Below the pieces are notes generated by a model, which was not told where the DNA came from, did no database searches, and saw only the letters and a list, made by a program, of their open reading frames with translations. A stretch of 64,000 bases of DNA from Gorsachius magnificus (taxonomy: Eukaryota > Chordata > Aves > Pelecaniformes > Ardeidae). Both the position numbers and the translations under genes were made by a program. The stretch is taken from contig CM067109.1 in NCBI GenBank assembly GCA_034008185.1, positions 55,414,301 to 55,478,300 of the forward strand, given 5' to 3'. This document shows positions 11,930-22,900 of this stretch, one piece after another (position 1 is the stretch's first letter; each line of letters starts with the position of its first letter).

Positions 11930-14900
11930 GTAGGGTGAAGTGAGTAAAAAAGTGAAGGTTATCACCCAGAAAGAGGATTCTGGGCCATTTCTGAGAACTG
12001 TCCCTCCTTCCAAGGAAGTATCTCCTTATCTGTAAGAGATGGAGACAGCTTAGCTCAGCCTTGGTGCTTAAACCAGCCTTTCAGGTTAGGGGCAGTTCTG
12101 TTCCACTCGTCCACTTCAGGACAGCAACGCGGGGTTTCACATGCTTATGCAGCAGTGTCATTTCCCAGAAACTGTTCCTGAATGCTGGGATAAATCCCAG
12201 GGACATGCGAAGCCAAGAATAAAAGTGAAAGTGTAGCAGCTGTACGCCAGGCAGCTGCATACAGGTTCAGCATCAAACAAGGAGGCTGACCTTGAGCTCA
12301 ATTGGCCTTGGGGCCATATAGCCATGAATGTAGGCTATCATAACCTCCTTAAAAGAGAAAGAATACAAGAAATTACTGCCCATGTGCAGCTTCAGCTCTA
12401 CAAATCGGACACCAGTGATATCAAACTAGTATCTCAACAAGTAAGCTTTGACTTTCCACCTGCACGTGTCCTGGAGCAGCCTTGTGTGCTGAGCTCCAGG
12501 TTCTCTGCAGTCACAAGCTACACAGGAACTATTTTTCTCTCTGAAGCAATCGCTTCACAGTTGTTCAGACTTACACGAACTGAGCAAATCCTGCCAGAAG
12601 ACACACAGAAACTTTCAGAAGATTCCTCAATAGATTTCCACTAGAAGAAAGGTACATTTGTTTCAGATTTCTTCATCTGTTAAGGTGAGTCACAACATGC
12701 TTCAGCCTCCAGTCAGATAATGTATTGATCTTTGCCACTCAGCCAGAGTAAGTATTTAGCAGTAAATTCCAGTCTTCAAGGTAGAGAACAGTAATTGTGC
12801 ACACATGGCGCGATCTTTGGAGGATGAGGTAATGCAGAGAGGTTTTTTAATGAGCTTGGAGAAGTAAAGAGGAACTCAGAGAAAGTAAAGGAGTTATTAC
12901 AGTTCAACAGTAAGCCCTATTCATGTACAGAATCCTAATAAAATCTGCATGCTGTTTATCCAAATACAAAGCAAAGAAACATATAAGCTGTGGAAGAAGA
13001 ACCAAACCAACGAAACAGTTTCTGGCCTTGTATGTTCATATCTCCTTAAGTCAGCATCCAAAGAAAAACAAAGAAAAAAGACTGAAAAATGTGTATTCTA
13101 AGACAGAAAATTCTAACAGTATCTCCACATGAGATTGTGTGTGAGAAAAAGTGGAAATGCTGCCTAGTATTAATATACTTAGAATCACCAGAAGGGCTTG
13201 CATAGAAATATATTTTGATTTATGTATGTGTGTACATATGCGTTTATATGTTTTATATTTATGTATGTTTGGATGGATGCATATATTTCATTTAGTTGTT
13301 ACATAGAACTTTTCCTCGTTTTGAAGAATTTTACCTAAATGTATTTAAAATGTGTTACATGAAGCAATTTCTGATGCCTGATTAACCTTGAAGTTATAAT
13401 ATTTCTTTTGCCCTTGTTATGGAAGTTATAACTAGTATATGGTTTGGACTGCAGTCCCTTAGTTCCAGTCATAAACAGACACATGGATTATTTGCAAAGT
13501 TACATCTATTTCCTCCAAGAACAATTAATAAGGCAAAAACCCTGAATAACGCAAGTAGGGCCTTCCTAAAGGAATGCACAGCTTAACAAGGGCCAGTGAA
13601 AAATTCATTTATTTGGTGTTGAAAGCATGTTTCACAGCAACACACACATATTGTATTGCCTCTGCTTTTCGGGCTAACTAATTCCATAAATAATGAATTT
13701 AAATTACACAATTAATTAACAAGACCTAGGGTTCAATGTGGAATCAATAACAATCTTTCCTCTGTAATGCTTTAGGTTAAGATCCCCAAATAAACATTTA
13801 ATTTAGATTTTCATAAGGGAGTTACCGTGTATATACTAAATGATTATTAAATGCTTTTACAGAATGAGAGATTAACTATGTAATAGATGGAACACCTGTT
13901 AAACAGGTTTTAATTCCAATATCTTCTCTCCGTTTCTAATTCTAATATCCATTTCAAGGTACTAAACTTATTTTACAGAAGCTGTATTAATATATTTCAC
14001 TTGGTATGTAATTGTAAACAGCTATTTTACTGTATAGTTAGTGGCAGCCTTATATGAATAAGGCCGTACAAATGAATGTGGTGTTGGCACAGAATCACCC
14101 ACAGAACTACCAGGCACTCACATAAGACGTACCAGAGGATGGTGTAAGGGTCTGTGGTCTGCTCTACATGGGACAGGCTGGAGGTGCTCTTCAGCCTCCT
14201 CCCCTTGGGATTTTGCCAGGGAGCTGCATAGAAGAAAACAGGCACAGCATTTGGCCAGGCTGTGGCAGAGCACAGAGCTGTTTAGCCACTTCACAGATAG
14301 CTTCTGCCATTTGCACCTGCCCTCAGTGTAAGCAGCTCTGAAAAGTGTGACAGGATTCTCCTTGCAAAGACAAAAGAAATTAGACAGAAATATAAATACA
14401 CCTTACTCTAGGTGGTCAAAGAAAGTTGCATTTTAGTAACTGCTCCCCTTTGTCCTTTATGGCACAACACCACTATTGCTCCTGCCCTAACAATAAAAAT
14501 GTGCCTGTTAAAGATTTCTGAGTACTACTGGTAAAGGTTGAAACAGCAATTAAACAAGGCAGGTATTACATGGTTTAACAACTGAAGAAGCTGAATTTTT
14601 TTTAATGCGGAGAGGGGAGGAACAAATCAGCTTCCAGGCCCTTAATCAGACAGGTGCTGTTGCATTTTAAGCAATGCAGGAATTAAGCTACAGATCTCCA
14701 GGACAGGTTTAACTTTGTCTTGCGTTAAATTGATTACTAAAGATGTGGAAGCAATTTGTGTTAAATGAAAACATTTGGACATGGGTCATGGGTCTGACTG
14801 CCTTAGCCAAATGGTTATTTCATAATTGTCCACTGTGGGATTTCTTGCACTTTCACTGAAGCATCTGGTACTAGCCATTGTCCAATGCAGAATACAGGTT

Positions 14901-16742
14901 TGGATGGAGCCAGTATTCTTGTTAGGTATGGGCATTTTTCTGTGCTAATTGAAATTATCTTTCAATTAAAATGAATTTCAATCCTTTACCTCTGTCTACA
15001 CCCAAATTTTGCTCAGCTTTTCTGAAAAGTTCAGTACAGCCTAGTGGCTCAGGCAAGATGTTAGAGGTAGCATTTTGAATAAACAAACAACTCCCCAGCA
15101 TGAATATTTCTAACAATCTAGGGGGATATTAAAATTTGTTTGATAAAGAAACATAATTCCTCTCAAGGTAAGTGCATTTTCAGGACATAAAATCTTGACC
15201 TAGCTGAATGCAACAGAATTTCATCACTTACTTCATCATAATATGTTCAGGATTTACCAATGAAGAACAAACTATTTGCTCAAGACTTTATAGTGAGCCC
15301 ATGACAGAGACCCAAATGGTGCACAATTATACAAAGTCCCAGTGTAATGCCTGAATGACAAGGACATATTTCCTAGTGCAGCTGCTCCCTGGCTCTGGGT
15401 GAAGTCCTGGTGCTCTAGGTTTTCTCTTACGCTGGATCAGCAAAATGCACCTACCTTTCAAAGGCTTGATGGATTTAATTAATTAAAGTTCATAAAGTAC
15501 CTCAAGTACCTTTAAAGAAAGGTACTAGAGAAGCATGAAGGATTACTGTTTCACATGTGCATTGTGAATGAACACAAATGCTTTTGTGGAAACTGACATT
15601 TTCACATACATATTGAACTGATGAAAAAATCCCAGCTTCGTTGTATTAAATATTTAGAAGGGATTTCTCTTCCCCCTCCCCAGGCATTCAGTACACATGT
15701 GAAAATGTCAGCTTTCACAAAAACATTTCTATTCATTTTTTAACGGATGTTTATCATATTGAAAGAGACAATGGAAAGGGTCAAAGTCCAAGAAAAAAAA
15801 CCTTTCTCTAAAATGAGCTCTGTGAGTTATAGTATTCTAAAACCAAAAGGAGTTCCATTCCTCGGTTAAGCTCATGAGTTTATCTGTAAGTCGCATACTG
15901 ATCAGGTTTTATGGAAAATCACATCTCAAATCTAAATTTAGCAACTAAAATCCCATGGGAATAAGGAGGACTTGCCAGTGTTTGAGACTTCAATCCTGTT
16001 TATGTCTGTTTGCCAGTATAACAGTAAAGGCACATAATTTGGCCACAAGTTACCTCACAACATGCAAGTGTTGTGAAAACCACTCTCTGTACAGAAACAT
16101 ATTGTTATAGGTTGTCACACTTTTTTTTATGAGATAAATTCTATCTTAGCCTACCACCTAGGAAGAGACATCCCCTTTGAAAATTTTACTTAAATCTAAA
16201 TCTGATGGGGATTTGGGGAGAAAATGGATGAGGGCCATTGGAGTGCGTCTGTTATTTATTTCTGCTCCTAGAATGCTCTTTGTGATTCACAGAGTAGGCT
16301 TTCTTTTCTTATGTTACCATATGTAAACCTCCATTTACCTGAAACAAGATCTTCAGAGCATCCACACAAATGCTACATTCCTTATATCCATATAAAGTGA
16401 CCAGAAGAAATAATTAATTTGTACATTGACATTCACTGTAAGGTTTTACTTTTAGTCTATCTTGTCACCAGTTATAACCAGATACACAGCGTATACCTGA
16501 GGGATATCTAAAAGGTATAAGCAATCACAAATTTTACACTATGGAATGTGAGTGCTCCCTCTTCCTCTTGAAGGAGCAGCTCATTTTAAGTACTCTTCAA
16601 ATTTACGTATTTTATGGTGGATTTAATTTGGAGATAGATCAGTTAAATTACCTAAGATATATCCCACAATATTAAAATATATTTTGCAAAATACAGAGGA
16701 GGCAAGAAATACAGGTTCAGATCCCTTGTCTGCCTAAAAGAT
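11930..16742. other. Intergenic, non-repetitive
   Basis: No gene was recognised. The 106-codon frame at 12324-12644 has no recognisable motif. Complex, repeat-free stretches at 13660-13860 and 14630-14800 (TTAATTA-rich) are possible conserved non-coding sequence. The inverted repeat at 15569-15735 is listed separately. Confidence 0.6.
15569..15735. repeat. Imperfect inverted repeat, 55-nt arms, 57-nt spacer
   Basis: Bases 15569-15623 are complementary to 15735-15681 without gaps at about 42 of 55 positions, including a perfect 15-bp block (15593-15607 with 15697-15711, CTGACATTTTCACAT). Most mismatches are transitions, several of which would still pair as G-U in RNA. It could be a short non-autonomous DNA transposon, a pre-miRNA-like hairpin or a local inverted duplication. 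Confidence 0.75.
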
Positions 16743-16814
16743 TCACAGAATTGTAGAATCATTTGGTTGGAAAAGACCTTTAAGGTCATAGAGTCCAACC
16801 ACATCTGTCCACTA

Positions 16815-17744
16815 CTAAACCATGTGCCGAAGCACCTTGTCTATCTGTCTTTTAAATACCTCCAGGGATGGGGTCTCAGCCACTTCCCTGGGTAGCCCCT
16901 TCCAGTGCCTGACAACCCTTTCAGTGAAGAAATTTTTCCTAATATCCAATCTAAACCTCCCCTGGAGCAACTTGAGGCCATTTCCTCTCCTTCTATCTCT
17001 AGTTACTTGGGAGAAGAGACCAACACCCACCTCACTACAGCCTCCTTTCAGGTAGCTGTAGAAAGCAATAAGGTCTCCCCTCAGACTCCTCTTCTGTAGA
17101 CAGAAGAACTCCAGTTCCCTCAAACGCTCCTTATAAGATTTGTGCTCCAGACCCCTCACCAGCTTTGTTGCCCTTCTCTGGACATGTTCCAGTACCTCAA
17201 TGTTCTTGTAGTGAGGGGCCCAAAACTGAACACAGTATTCGAGGTGTGACCTCACCAGTGTCGAGTACAGGGGCACTTCCCTGCTCCTGCCAGTCACACT
17301 ATTTCTGATACAAGCCAGGATGCCGTTGGCCCTCCTGGCCACCTGGCCACACTGCTGGCTCATATTCAGTCGGCTGTCAACCAGCACTGCCAGATGCCTC
17401 TCTGCCAAGCAGCTTTCCAGCCACACATCCCCAAGCCTGTAGCATTTCATGGGGTTGTTGTGACCCCAGTGCAGGACCCAGCACTTGGCCTTGTCGAACC
17501 TCATACAATTGGCCTCAGCCCATCCATCCAGCCTATCCAGATCCCCCTGTAGAGCCTTCCTACCCTCAAGAAGATCAACACTTCCACCCAGCTTAGTGTC
17601 ATCTGCAAACATGCTGAGGGTACACTCAATCCCTTCATCCAGGTCATTGATAAAGATGTTAAACAGAACTGGGCCCAACACTGAGCCCTGGGGGACACTA
17701 CTTGTGACTGGCTTCCAACTGGATTTAATTCCATTTGCCACCAC
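16815..17744 (-). pseudogene. CR1 ORF2 fragment: RT palm/thumb and C-terminal region, 309 open codons
   Basis: This is the longest open frame in the window. It starts at an internal methionine, not a native start. It carries RT motif B-like [19 protein letters not shown], motif [10 protein letters not shown], a conserved region with [14 protein letters not shown] and [16 protein letters not shown], and the CR1 C-terminus, with [16 protein letters not shown] and ending near the 3' tail. The catalytic aspartates are intact, but motif A lies in another frame to the right and the fingers region is deleted. The fragment cannot be an active polymerase. The frame is probably open only because the copy is relatively young. 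Confidence 0.9.
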
Positions 17745-18139
17745 CCTTTGGGCCTGGCCATACAGCCAGTTTTTTACTCAGCTGGGTATGCATGTTCAGG
17801 CCATGGGCAGCCAGTTTCTCATTACCCAGCAGAATGCTGTGGGAAATGGTGTCAAAGACTTTACTGAGGCAAACTAAAAACTGAGGCAAAGAAGGCATTA
17901 AGAACCTCAGCCTTATCCTCATCCTTTGTCACTATGGTTCCCCCTGCATCCAGTAAAGGGTGGAAATTCTCCTTGGCTGTCCTTTTGTTAATATATTTAT
18001 AGAAACATTTTTTTTTTAATCTTTCACAGAACTGGCCAACTTAAGTTCTAGCTGGGCTTTAGCCCTTCTAATTTTCTCTCTGAGTGATCTTGCAATATCC
18101 TTGTAGCCCTCCTGAGATGCCTGTCCCTTCTTCCAAAGC

Positions 18140-19017
18140 TCATAGACCTTTCCTCTTTTTTCTGAGATCCAGCAAAAACTCTCTATTCAGCCAGGCTGGT
18201 CTTCTTCCTTGCTGGCTCATCTTTTGGCACATGTGGATGGCCTGCTTTTGCACCTCCACAATTTGCTTCTTGAAAAGCGACCAGCCTTCTTGGGCTCCTT
18301 TGCCTTTCAGGACTGCCTCCCAAGGGACTTTGTCAACTAGACTTCTTAACAGTCCAAAGTCTACCCTCTGGAAGTCCAAGGTAGCAGTTCTGTTGACCCC
18401 CTCTCCTTACTTCTCCAAGAACTGAGAATTCTGTCATTTCAGGTGTCCTCCAACCATCATATCCCCCACAAGGCCCTCTCTGATCGCTAACAGCAGGTCC
18501 AGCAAGGCACCTTCCCTAGTTGGTTCACTCACCAGTTGTGTCAGGAACCTCCTAGACTGTTTCCTTTCTGCTGTATTGTACTTCCAGCAGACATCTGGTA
18601 ATTTGAAGTCCCCCAAAAGAACAAGTACAAGTAATCCTGATGCTTCTCCCAGTTGCTTGTAGAATATTTAATGTCTCTTCCTCCTGGTTGGGCAGTCTAT
18701 AACAGACTCCCACCATGATATCTACCTTGTTGGCCTTTCCCCTGATTTTTACCCATAAACACTCAACACTATCATCACCACCATTGATCTTAAGACAATC
18801 AAACCACTTTCTAACACACAGGGTTACCCCACCGCCTCTCCTTCCTTGCCTATCCTGCCTGAAGAGTTTATAGCCATCCATGGCAGCACTCCAGTTATGT
18901 GAGTTGTCCCACCATGTTTCTGTGCTGGCAACGACATCATAGTTTTCCTGCTGCACAATGGCTTCTAATTCCTCCTGTTTGTTGCCCATGCTGTAAGCAT
19001 TGGTATAGATGCACTTT
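18140..19017 (-). pseudogene. CR1 ORF2 N-terminal remnant: APE-type endonuclease and linker, frameshifted
   Basis: Minus-strand reading gives [20 protein letters not shown], the start of the CR1 endonuclease, then STETWWDNSHNW, RRGGGVTLCVRKW, VGVCYRLPNQ, and in a different frame MGDFKLPDVCWKYNTAERK and REGLVGDMMVGGHLK. These match the AP-endonuclease-like domain of CR1 ORF2, which nicks target DNA to prime reverse transcription. The expected GDFN reads GDFK. The C-terminal SDH catalytic dyad is missing: VGGHLK is followed directly by MTEF in place of a GHSDHE-type sequence. Both changes and the frameshift argue for a dead enzyme. Confidence 0.88.
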
Positions 19018-19462
19018 AGGAGAGCAACCAAGCTGGTGAGGGGTCTGGAACACAAGTCATATGAGGAACGGCTGAGGGAACTGGGGTTATTTAGTCTGGA
19101 GAAGAGGAGGCTGAGGGGAGACCTGGTCGCCCTCTACAACTACCTGAAAGGAGGCTGTAGTGAGGTGGGGGTCGGCCTCTTCTCCCTGGTAACAGATGAT
19201 AGGACGAGGGGGAATGGTCTGAAGCTGCGCCAGGGCAGGTTTATGCTAGACATTAGGAAAAACTTCTTCACCGAGAGGGTTGTCAGGCTCTGGAATGGGC
19301 TGCCCAGGGAGGTGGTGGAGTCCTTATCCCTGGAGGTATTTAAAAGAAGGATAGATGAGGTGCTTAGGGCCATGGTTTAGTGGTGGGATGGCAGTGCTAG
19401 GTTAACAGTTGGACTCGATGATCTTAAAGGTCTTTTCCAACCGAGGTGATTCTATGATTCTA
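19018..19462 (+). mobile_element. CR1 LINE 3' fragment, plus strand, nested inside the minus-strand CR1
   Basis: A 5'-truncated CR1 copy of about 445 bp. It starts in the [19 protein letters not shown] region of ORF2, runs through the C-terminus in one frame ([20 protein letters not shown], ending [10 protein letters not shown] and a stop at 19380) and ends in GATTCTATGATTCTA at 19462. It is in the opposite orientation to the flanking element, separates that element's ORF2 from its ORF1, and has few frame-breaking changes, so it is probably a later insertion. Confidence 0.92.
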
Positions 19463-19930
19463 ATTCCTAAGTGACTAATTGCAGTTGTTACTGCTACTAC
19501 ATCAACAACCTTTGCATCTTCGCTGCCACTTGGATTACTACCTGCCACTTCCTCTGAGGTGTGCCTTCCCCAGGCTTATTTCTAGCAAGCCTGGTTTCAT
19601 CTCCTTCCCCCTTCAAATCTAGCTTAAAACTCTTTCAATGAGACCTGCTAACTTCTTGGCAAGCATTCTTTTCCCCCTTGGAGACAGGGGTACCCCATCA
19701 TTTGCCAGCAGGCTTGGTATTGTGTAGGCCAACTCATGGTCAAAACACCCAAAATTCTCTCCTCACACCAGGCTGGGAGCCCGGTATTTATTTCTCTTCC
19801 TGTTCCTTCCCTCATCGCTCCCTGTAATAGGAATGATAGAGAAGAATGGTACTTGTGCACCTGATCCCTTCACCATTTGTCCCAAGGCCCTGAAGTCCTT
19901 CTAATTGTCCTCAGAAATTCAAACCTACAT
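19463..19930 (-). pseudogene. CR1 ORF1 remnant (SGNH/esterase-like C-terminal part), minus strand
   Basis: On the minus strand, pieces in shifting frames read KDFRALGQMVKGSGAQVPFF and then SIIPITGSDEGRNRK. After a stop comes FGCFDHELAY, then SLLANDGVPLSPRGKRMLAK and LAGLIERVL. These are the C-terminal blocks of CR1 ORF1, whose esterase-like (SGNH hydrolase) domain is known in many CR1 elements; the D of the DGVHL-type block is the catalytic Asp-His region. Here that block reads DGVPL, so the histidine appears to be lost. This is the 5'-ward continuation of the element at 16743-19017. Similarity to anything I recognise fades before about 19930. Confidence 0.8.
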
Positions 19931-22900
19931 CTTCCAATAAAGCTTGTAACCAACATACACTGAAAGGGGAGTGGGGCTTTCAGACTATCCTAGTGACATG
20001 GCTCCATTGCATCAAATGCAAGGGGCACATGGGGAGTAGAAACTTCTGTGACTCAGTTGTTGCTTGTTACCTGCAGGCATCAGGATGTCTGAGTTTTCAT
20101 GAATATGCCATAATTTAGATGACAAACCAAAGTAGACCATCCAGACCAGTGAGTCAGAAATTTGCAATAAGGCAATATCTTGGGACAAGATAGGTATCCA
20201 AAAACCCTCAGTCAAGGAGGGAGTCATCTTACATCTCTTGTTTTCCCCAAAAGTTGCTGTCACTTTTTCATTCTTATCTAAATGGCCAACTTCGCCTGTT
20301 TTCTAATAATCTGGGGACAGCTAAACTACCTTCTTTTTCCTTCTCAGTTAGAACAAAATAGTTTTAAAAAACATAACCTCTGAGATAAAAAGCAAGATGA
20401 ATGACACTAAAAGGTAACTATGAAACAGTTAAGATTTAAGAAATCACAACAGTCAGGATACCTAGACTATGAAGCTAGAAATCATATACGGGTCTCCCCA
20501 AATCCCAATTTCTCAGCCTGGACCCATTCTTCTCATATATCAAAAATGAAAAAAAAAAAAAGTCTCAGCTAAATTTGTCGTCTTCCCAAAGCCCTTCCTA
20601 AGTTTCTCAGCTATCCTCACTGTGGTTGTTGTGGGTGGTTAAGGAAGCAGATCTAATCATAAAGGGCCTGACACATAACAGGGACATGCAGAGATGTTGG
20701 TGGGGCCACAAAGAGAACCCAAATCACAGATACAGCTTTCCATGTTTCTGTGTTCTGCAGTCAGGGACATCTTTGCTGAGGGCCTTGACAAGCTGGCCAG
20801 TAAAAAGTAAGATACCCAAATTTATTTTTAAAAGTGGAGAAATTACATCACCCTAAAATTTGTTAACCCAGAATATTCTGAAATTTATCTCTCAGGAACG
20901 ATGAGGTTCTTTAGGCTGGGCCAGGGTGAGGTCTATGATTATAGCTTACCCAGAACATCTTAATTTTTCCATGTGGAAAGAGATAACTTGACCTACAAAA
21001 TCAAGAAAATGTGTGAGGCTTAAAAAGGTTATGTTGTGCAGAAGAGGAGGAAAAAGTTGATGCCAAGAAATGAATGCTCATGTTTTGAGAGCTCCTGATG
21101 TGTAAATGGTTCAACATGATGGGGAAGGATGTAGAGAAGAGGCATAAAAGAGAATTCAAGCTTTTCTCATATTCTTAAGGTCACTTTAAAAAAATTGGAA
21201 TAAAGCACCCAAGAGGTCACACCGTGAGGACAGGAGCTCATCAGAAGTTTAAGAATCCTTTAGATAAGTTCTTAGAAATGTCCATTGTATTTTAAACCAC
21301 TAGATTCACCATGGGTAAGAGTCTGAAATCTTTAATCCAGACAAATTACAAAGCCATCAAAGAGACCTATAATCTCCAGCAGGGCTGAATAAAGCAAAAG
21401 TAAGGATCTTTGTTCTACTAAATGTACATAAAAAGGATAGGATTTGATACATACACTGTATCCCTGCTATATCCTTTTCTCTCATCAAAATACTTCAACG
21501 CTCATCATGGCTCTTTTCATGCTAAAATAATAACAATAAACACAAAGCACAATCACCTACAGTGGCATTTCACACCACCCATCAGTTAGAGAGCCTGAAA
21601 CAGGAAGCACCATTTTCCAAATTGAAAATGTTTGAATGGGCTGTCAAAAAACCTCTCAGTAAATGTTCCATCCAACAGAAACAAACCCTTTGCAAACAAA
21701 TCAAGTGGTGCAGAAATCCTTTGCACAAGATGATAGGCAAGGCCTCCATGCTGACACTGTATGCAAGCCAAGTTTTCATGTACTTTGATGGCTGACCTCC
21801 AACTCCTGACATATTCATTATATTCCAGCATGTTGGGCGCAGATTGCATTGAAGTGATGACAGCTACAAGACAGCCAACAAGGAATATGGGCATTCTGGC
21901 AACAGGTGGCCTTTCATTTGTACTGAGAAAGTTAATCTAGTTTATCATCAAAGCATATTATGTTCAAGGAGTGTCATGTTTTGAGAAGTATAGTGACAGA
22001 TCAAACAGAGGAAGCATTCTTCCATAGACTGTGACATTTTTTGTAGACCAAACCTTTCAAACTGCTCTATTGTTTATGCTTGATTTAGGTCAGTTAAAAG
22101 TTACTCCATTGTCTTGGGGTTTACATTGCTGGCTCCAAATTACAGTTTCTGTCATATGTCAAAGGCTGACGGAGGCATGCCGTAAAGTATGCAGCCCTTG
22201 GACCACCAGCAGCCACATGCTGGGGAATACTTGATTACCTTGCAGAAGGTGATTTTAGAAAGACGATACTCCTGAAGGAAAAATAACAGATAGAAATACT
22301 TCTGGGAATGTGCGTGCCTTTAGTTCTGACAACCACATTAGCTGCAAATCCAGTCCTGAAGAATCTTCCCCCCTTGCCCACTTTGCTTATCTATTTCAAC
22401 AGGCTGGGGAAAATTATGTGTAAAATTGAAATCATGTCAAAGTCTTGTAACTCAAGTGGTTGATGTGAACTCTTAGCTTAATTTCACTTCTGCTTTTGGA
22501 GGTAGGTCAGAGAAATACTGCATCACGGTTAAAGCAAACCATTGATTTTACATGTGAGAATATAGTCATAGCACTGACACCAAGTTGAAACAGTTTTGGC
22601 CTAACAAAGTATTTTTTAAATAAACAAAGATTTTCAACAAATAAATGCACTTGACATGGAAATTACAAAGAAATGTAGTCAGGAGCTATAAATGAGCAGA
22701 AAAGACTCTAACCCCAAAATACTTGAACTGGAATGGGAAATCTGGAAATTCTGGTGCAGCCTCCTAATATTGCAGCTTTAATAACCTAAATCACTTTTTC
22801 TTCTCTATTGACCACTTTCTGGGATACAGACTTACCTGAGGATCCTGGAAGTAAACGAGACATATCAAGAAAAATGTTATCTAACCAGGGAAACTGAGCC

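Larger units (their letters stand above)
16743..19017 (-). mobile_element. CR1 LINE, ORF2 portion (endonuclease and reverse transcriptase) and 3' end, minus strand
   Basis: The left edge carries the CR1 3' tail on the minus strand (TAGAATCAT-type octamers at about 16755). Moving right, the minus strand reads back through the reverse transcriptase (RT) C-terminal region, RT core, linker and endonuclease. A 309-codon open frame (17744-16815) contains [19 protein letters not shown] and then FADD at 17609-17598, the RT catalytic motif. Upstream pieces in other frames carry SKVFDTISHSIL (RT motif A side, near 17725-17922), WEAVLKGKGAQEGW (linker, near 18140-18379), MGDFK (endonuclease, 18616-18602) and STETWWD (endonuclease, near 18900). 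Frames shift at about 17780 and between the endonuclease pieces. The endonuclease GDFN motif is GDFK and the SDH motif is deleted. Most of the RT N-terminal half is missing near 17875. The element is therefore inactive. It continues at 19463 beyond a nested insertion. Confidence 0.95.

Noticed and set aside
12324..12644. 106-codon plus-strand open frame
   Set aside because: No known motif and no supporting gene structure.
19009..19380. 123-codon plus-strand frame as a host gene
   Set aside because: It is the C-terminus of CR1 ORF2 inside the nested element.
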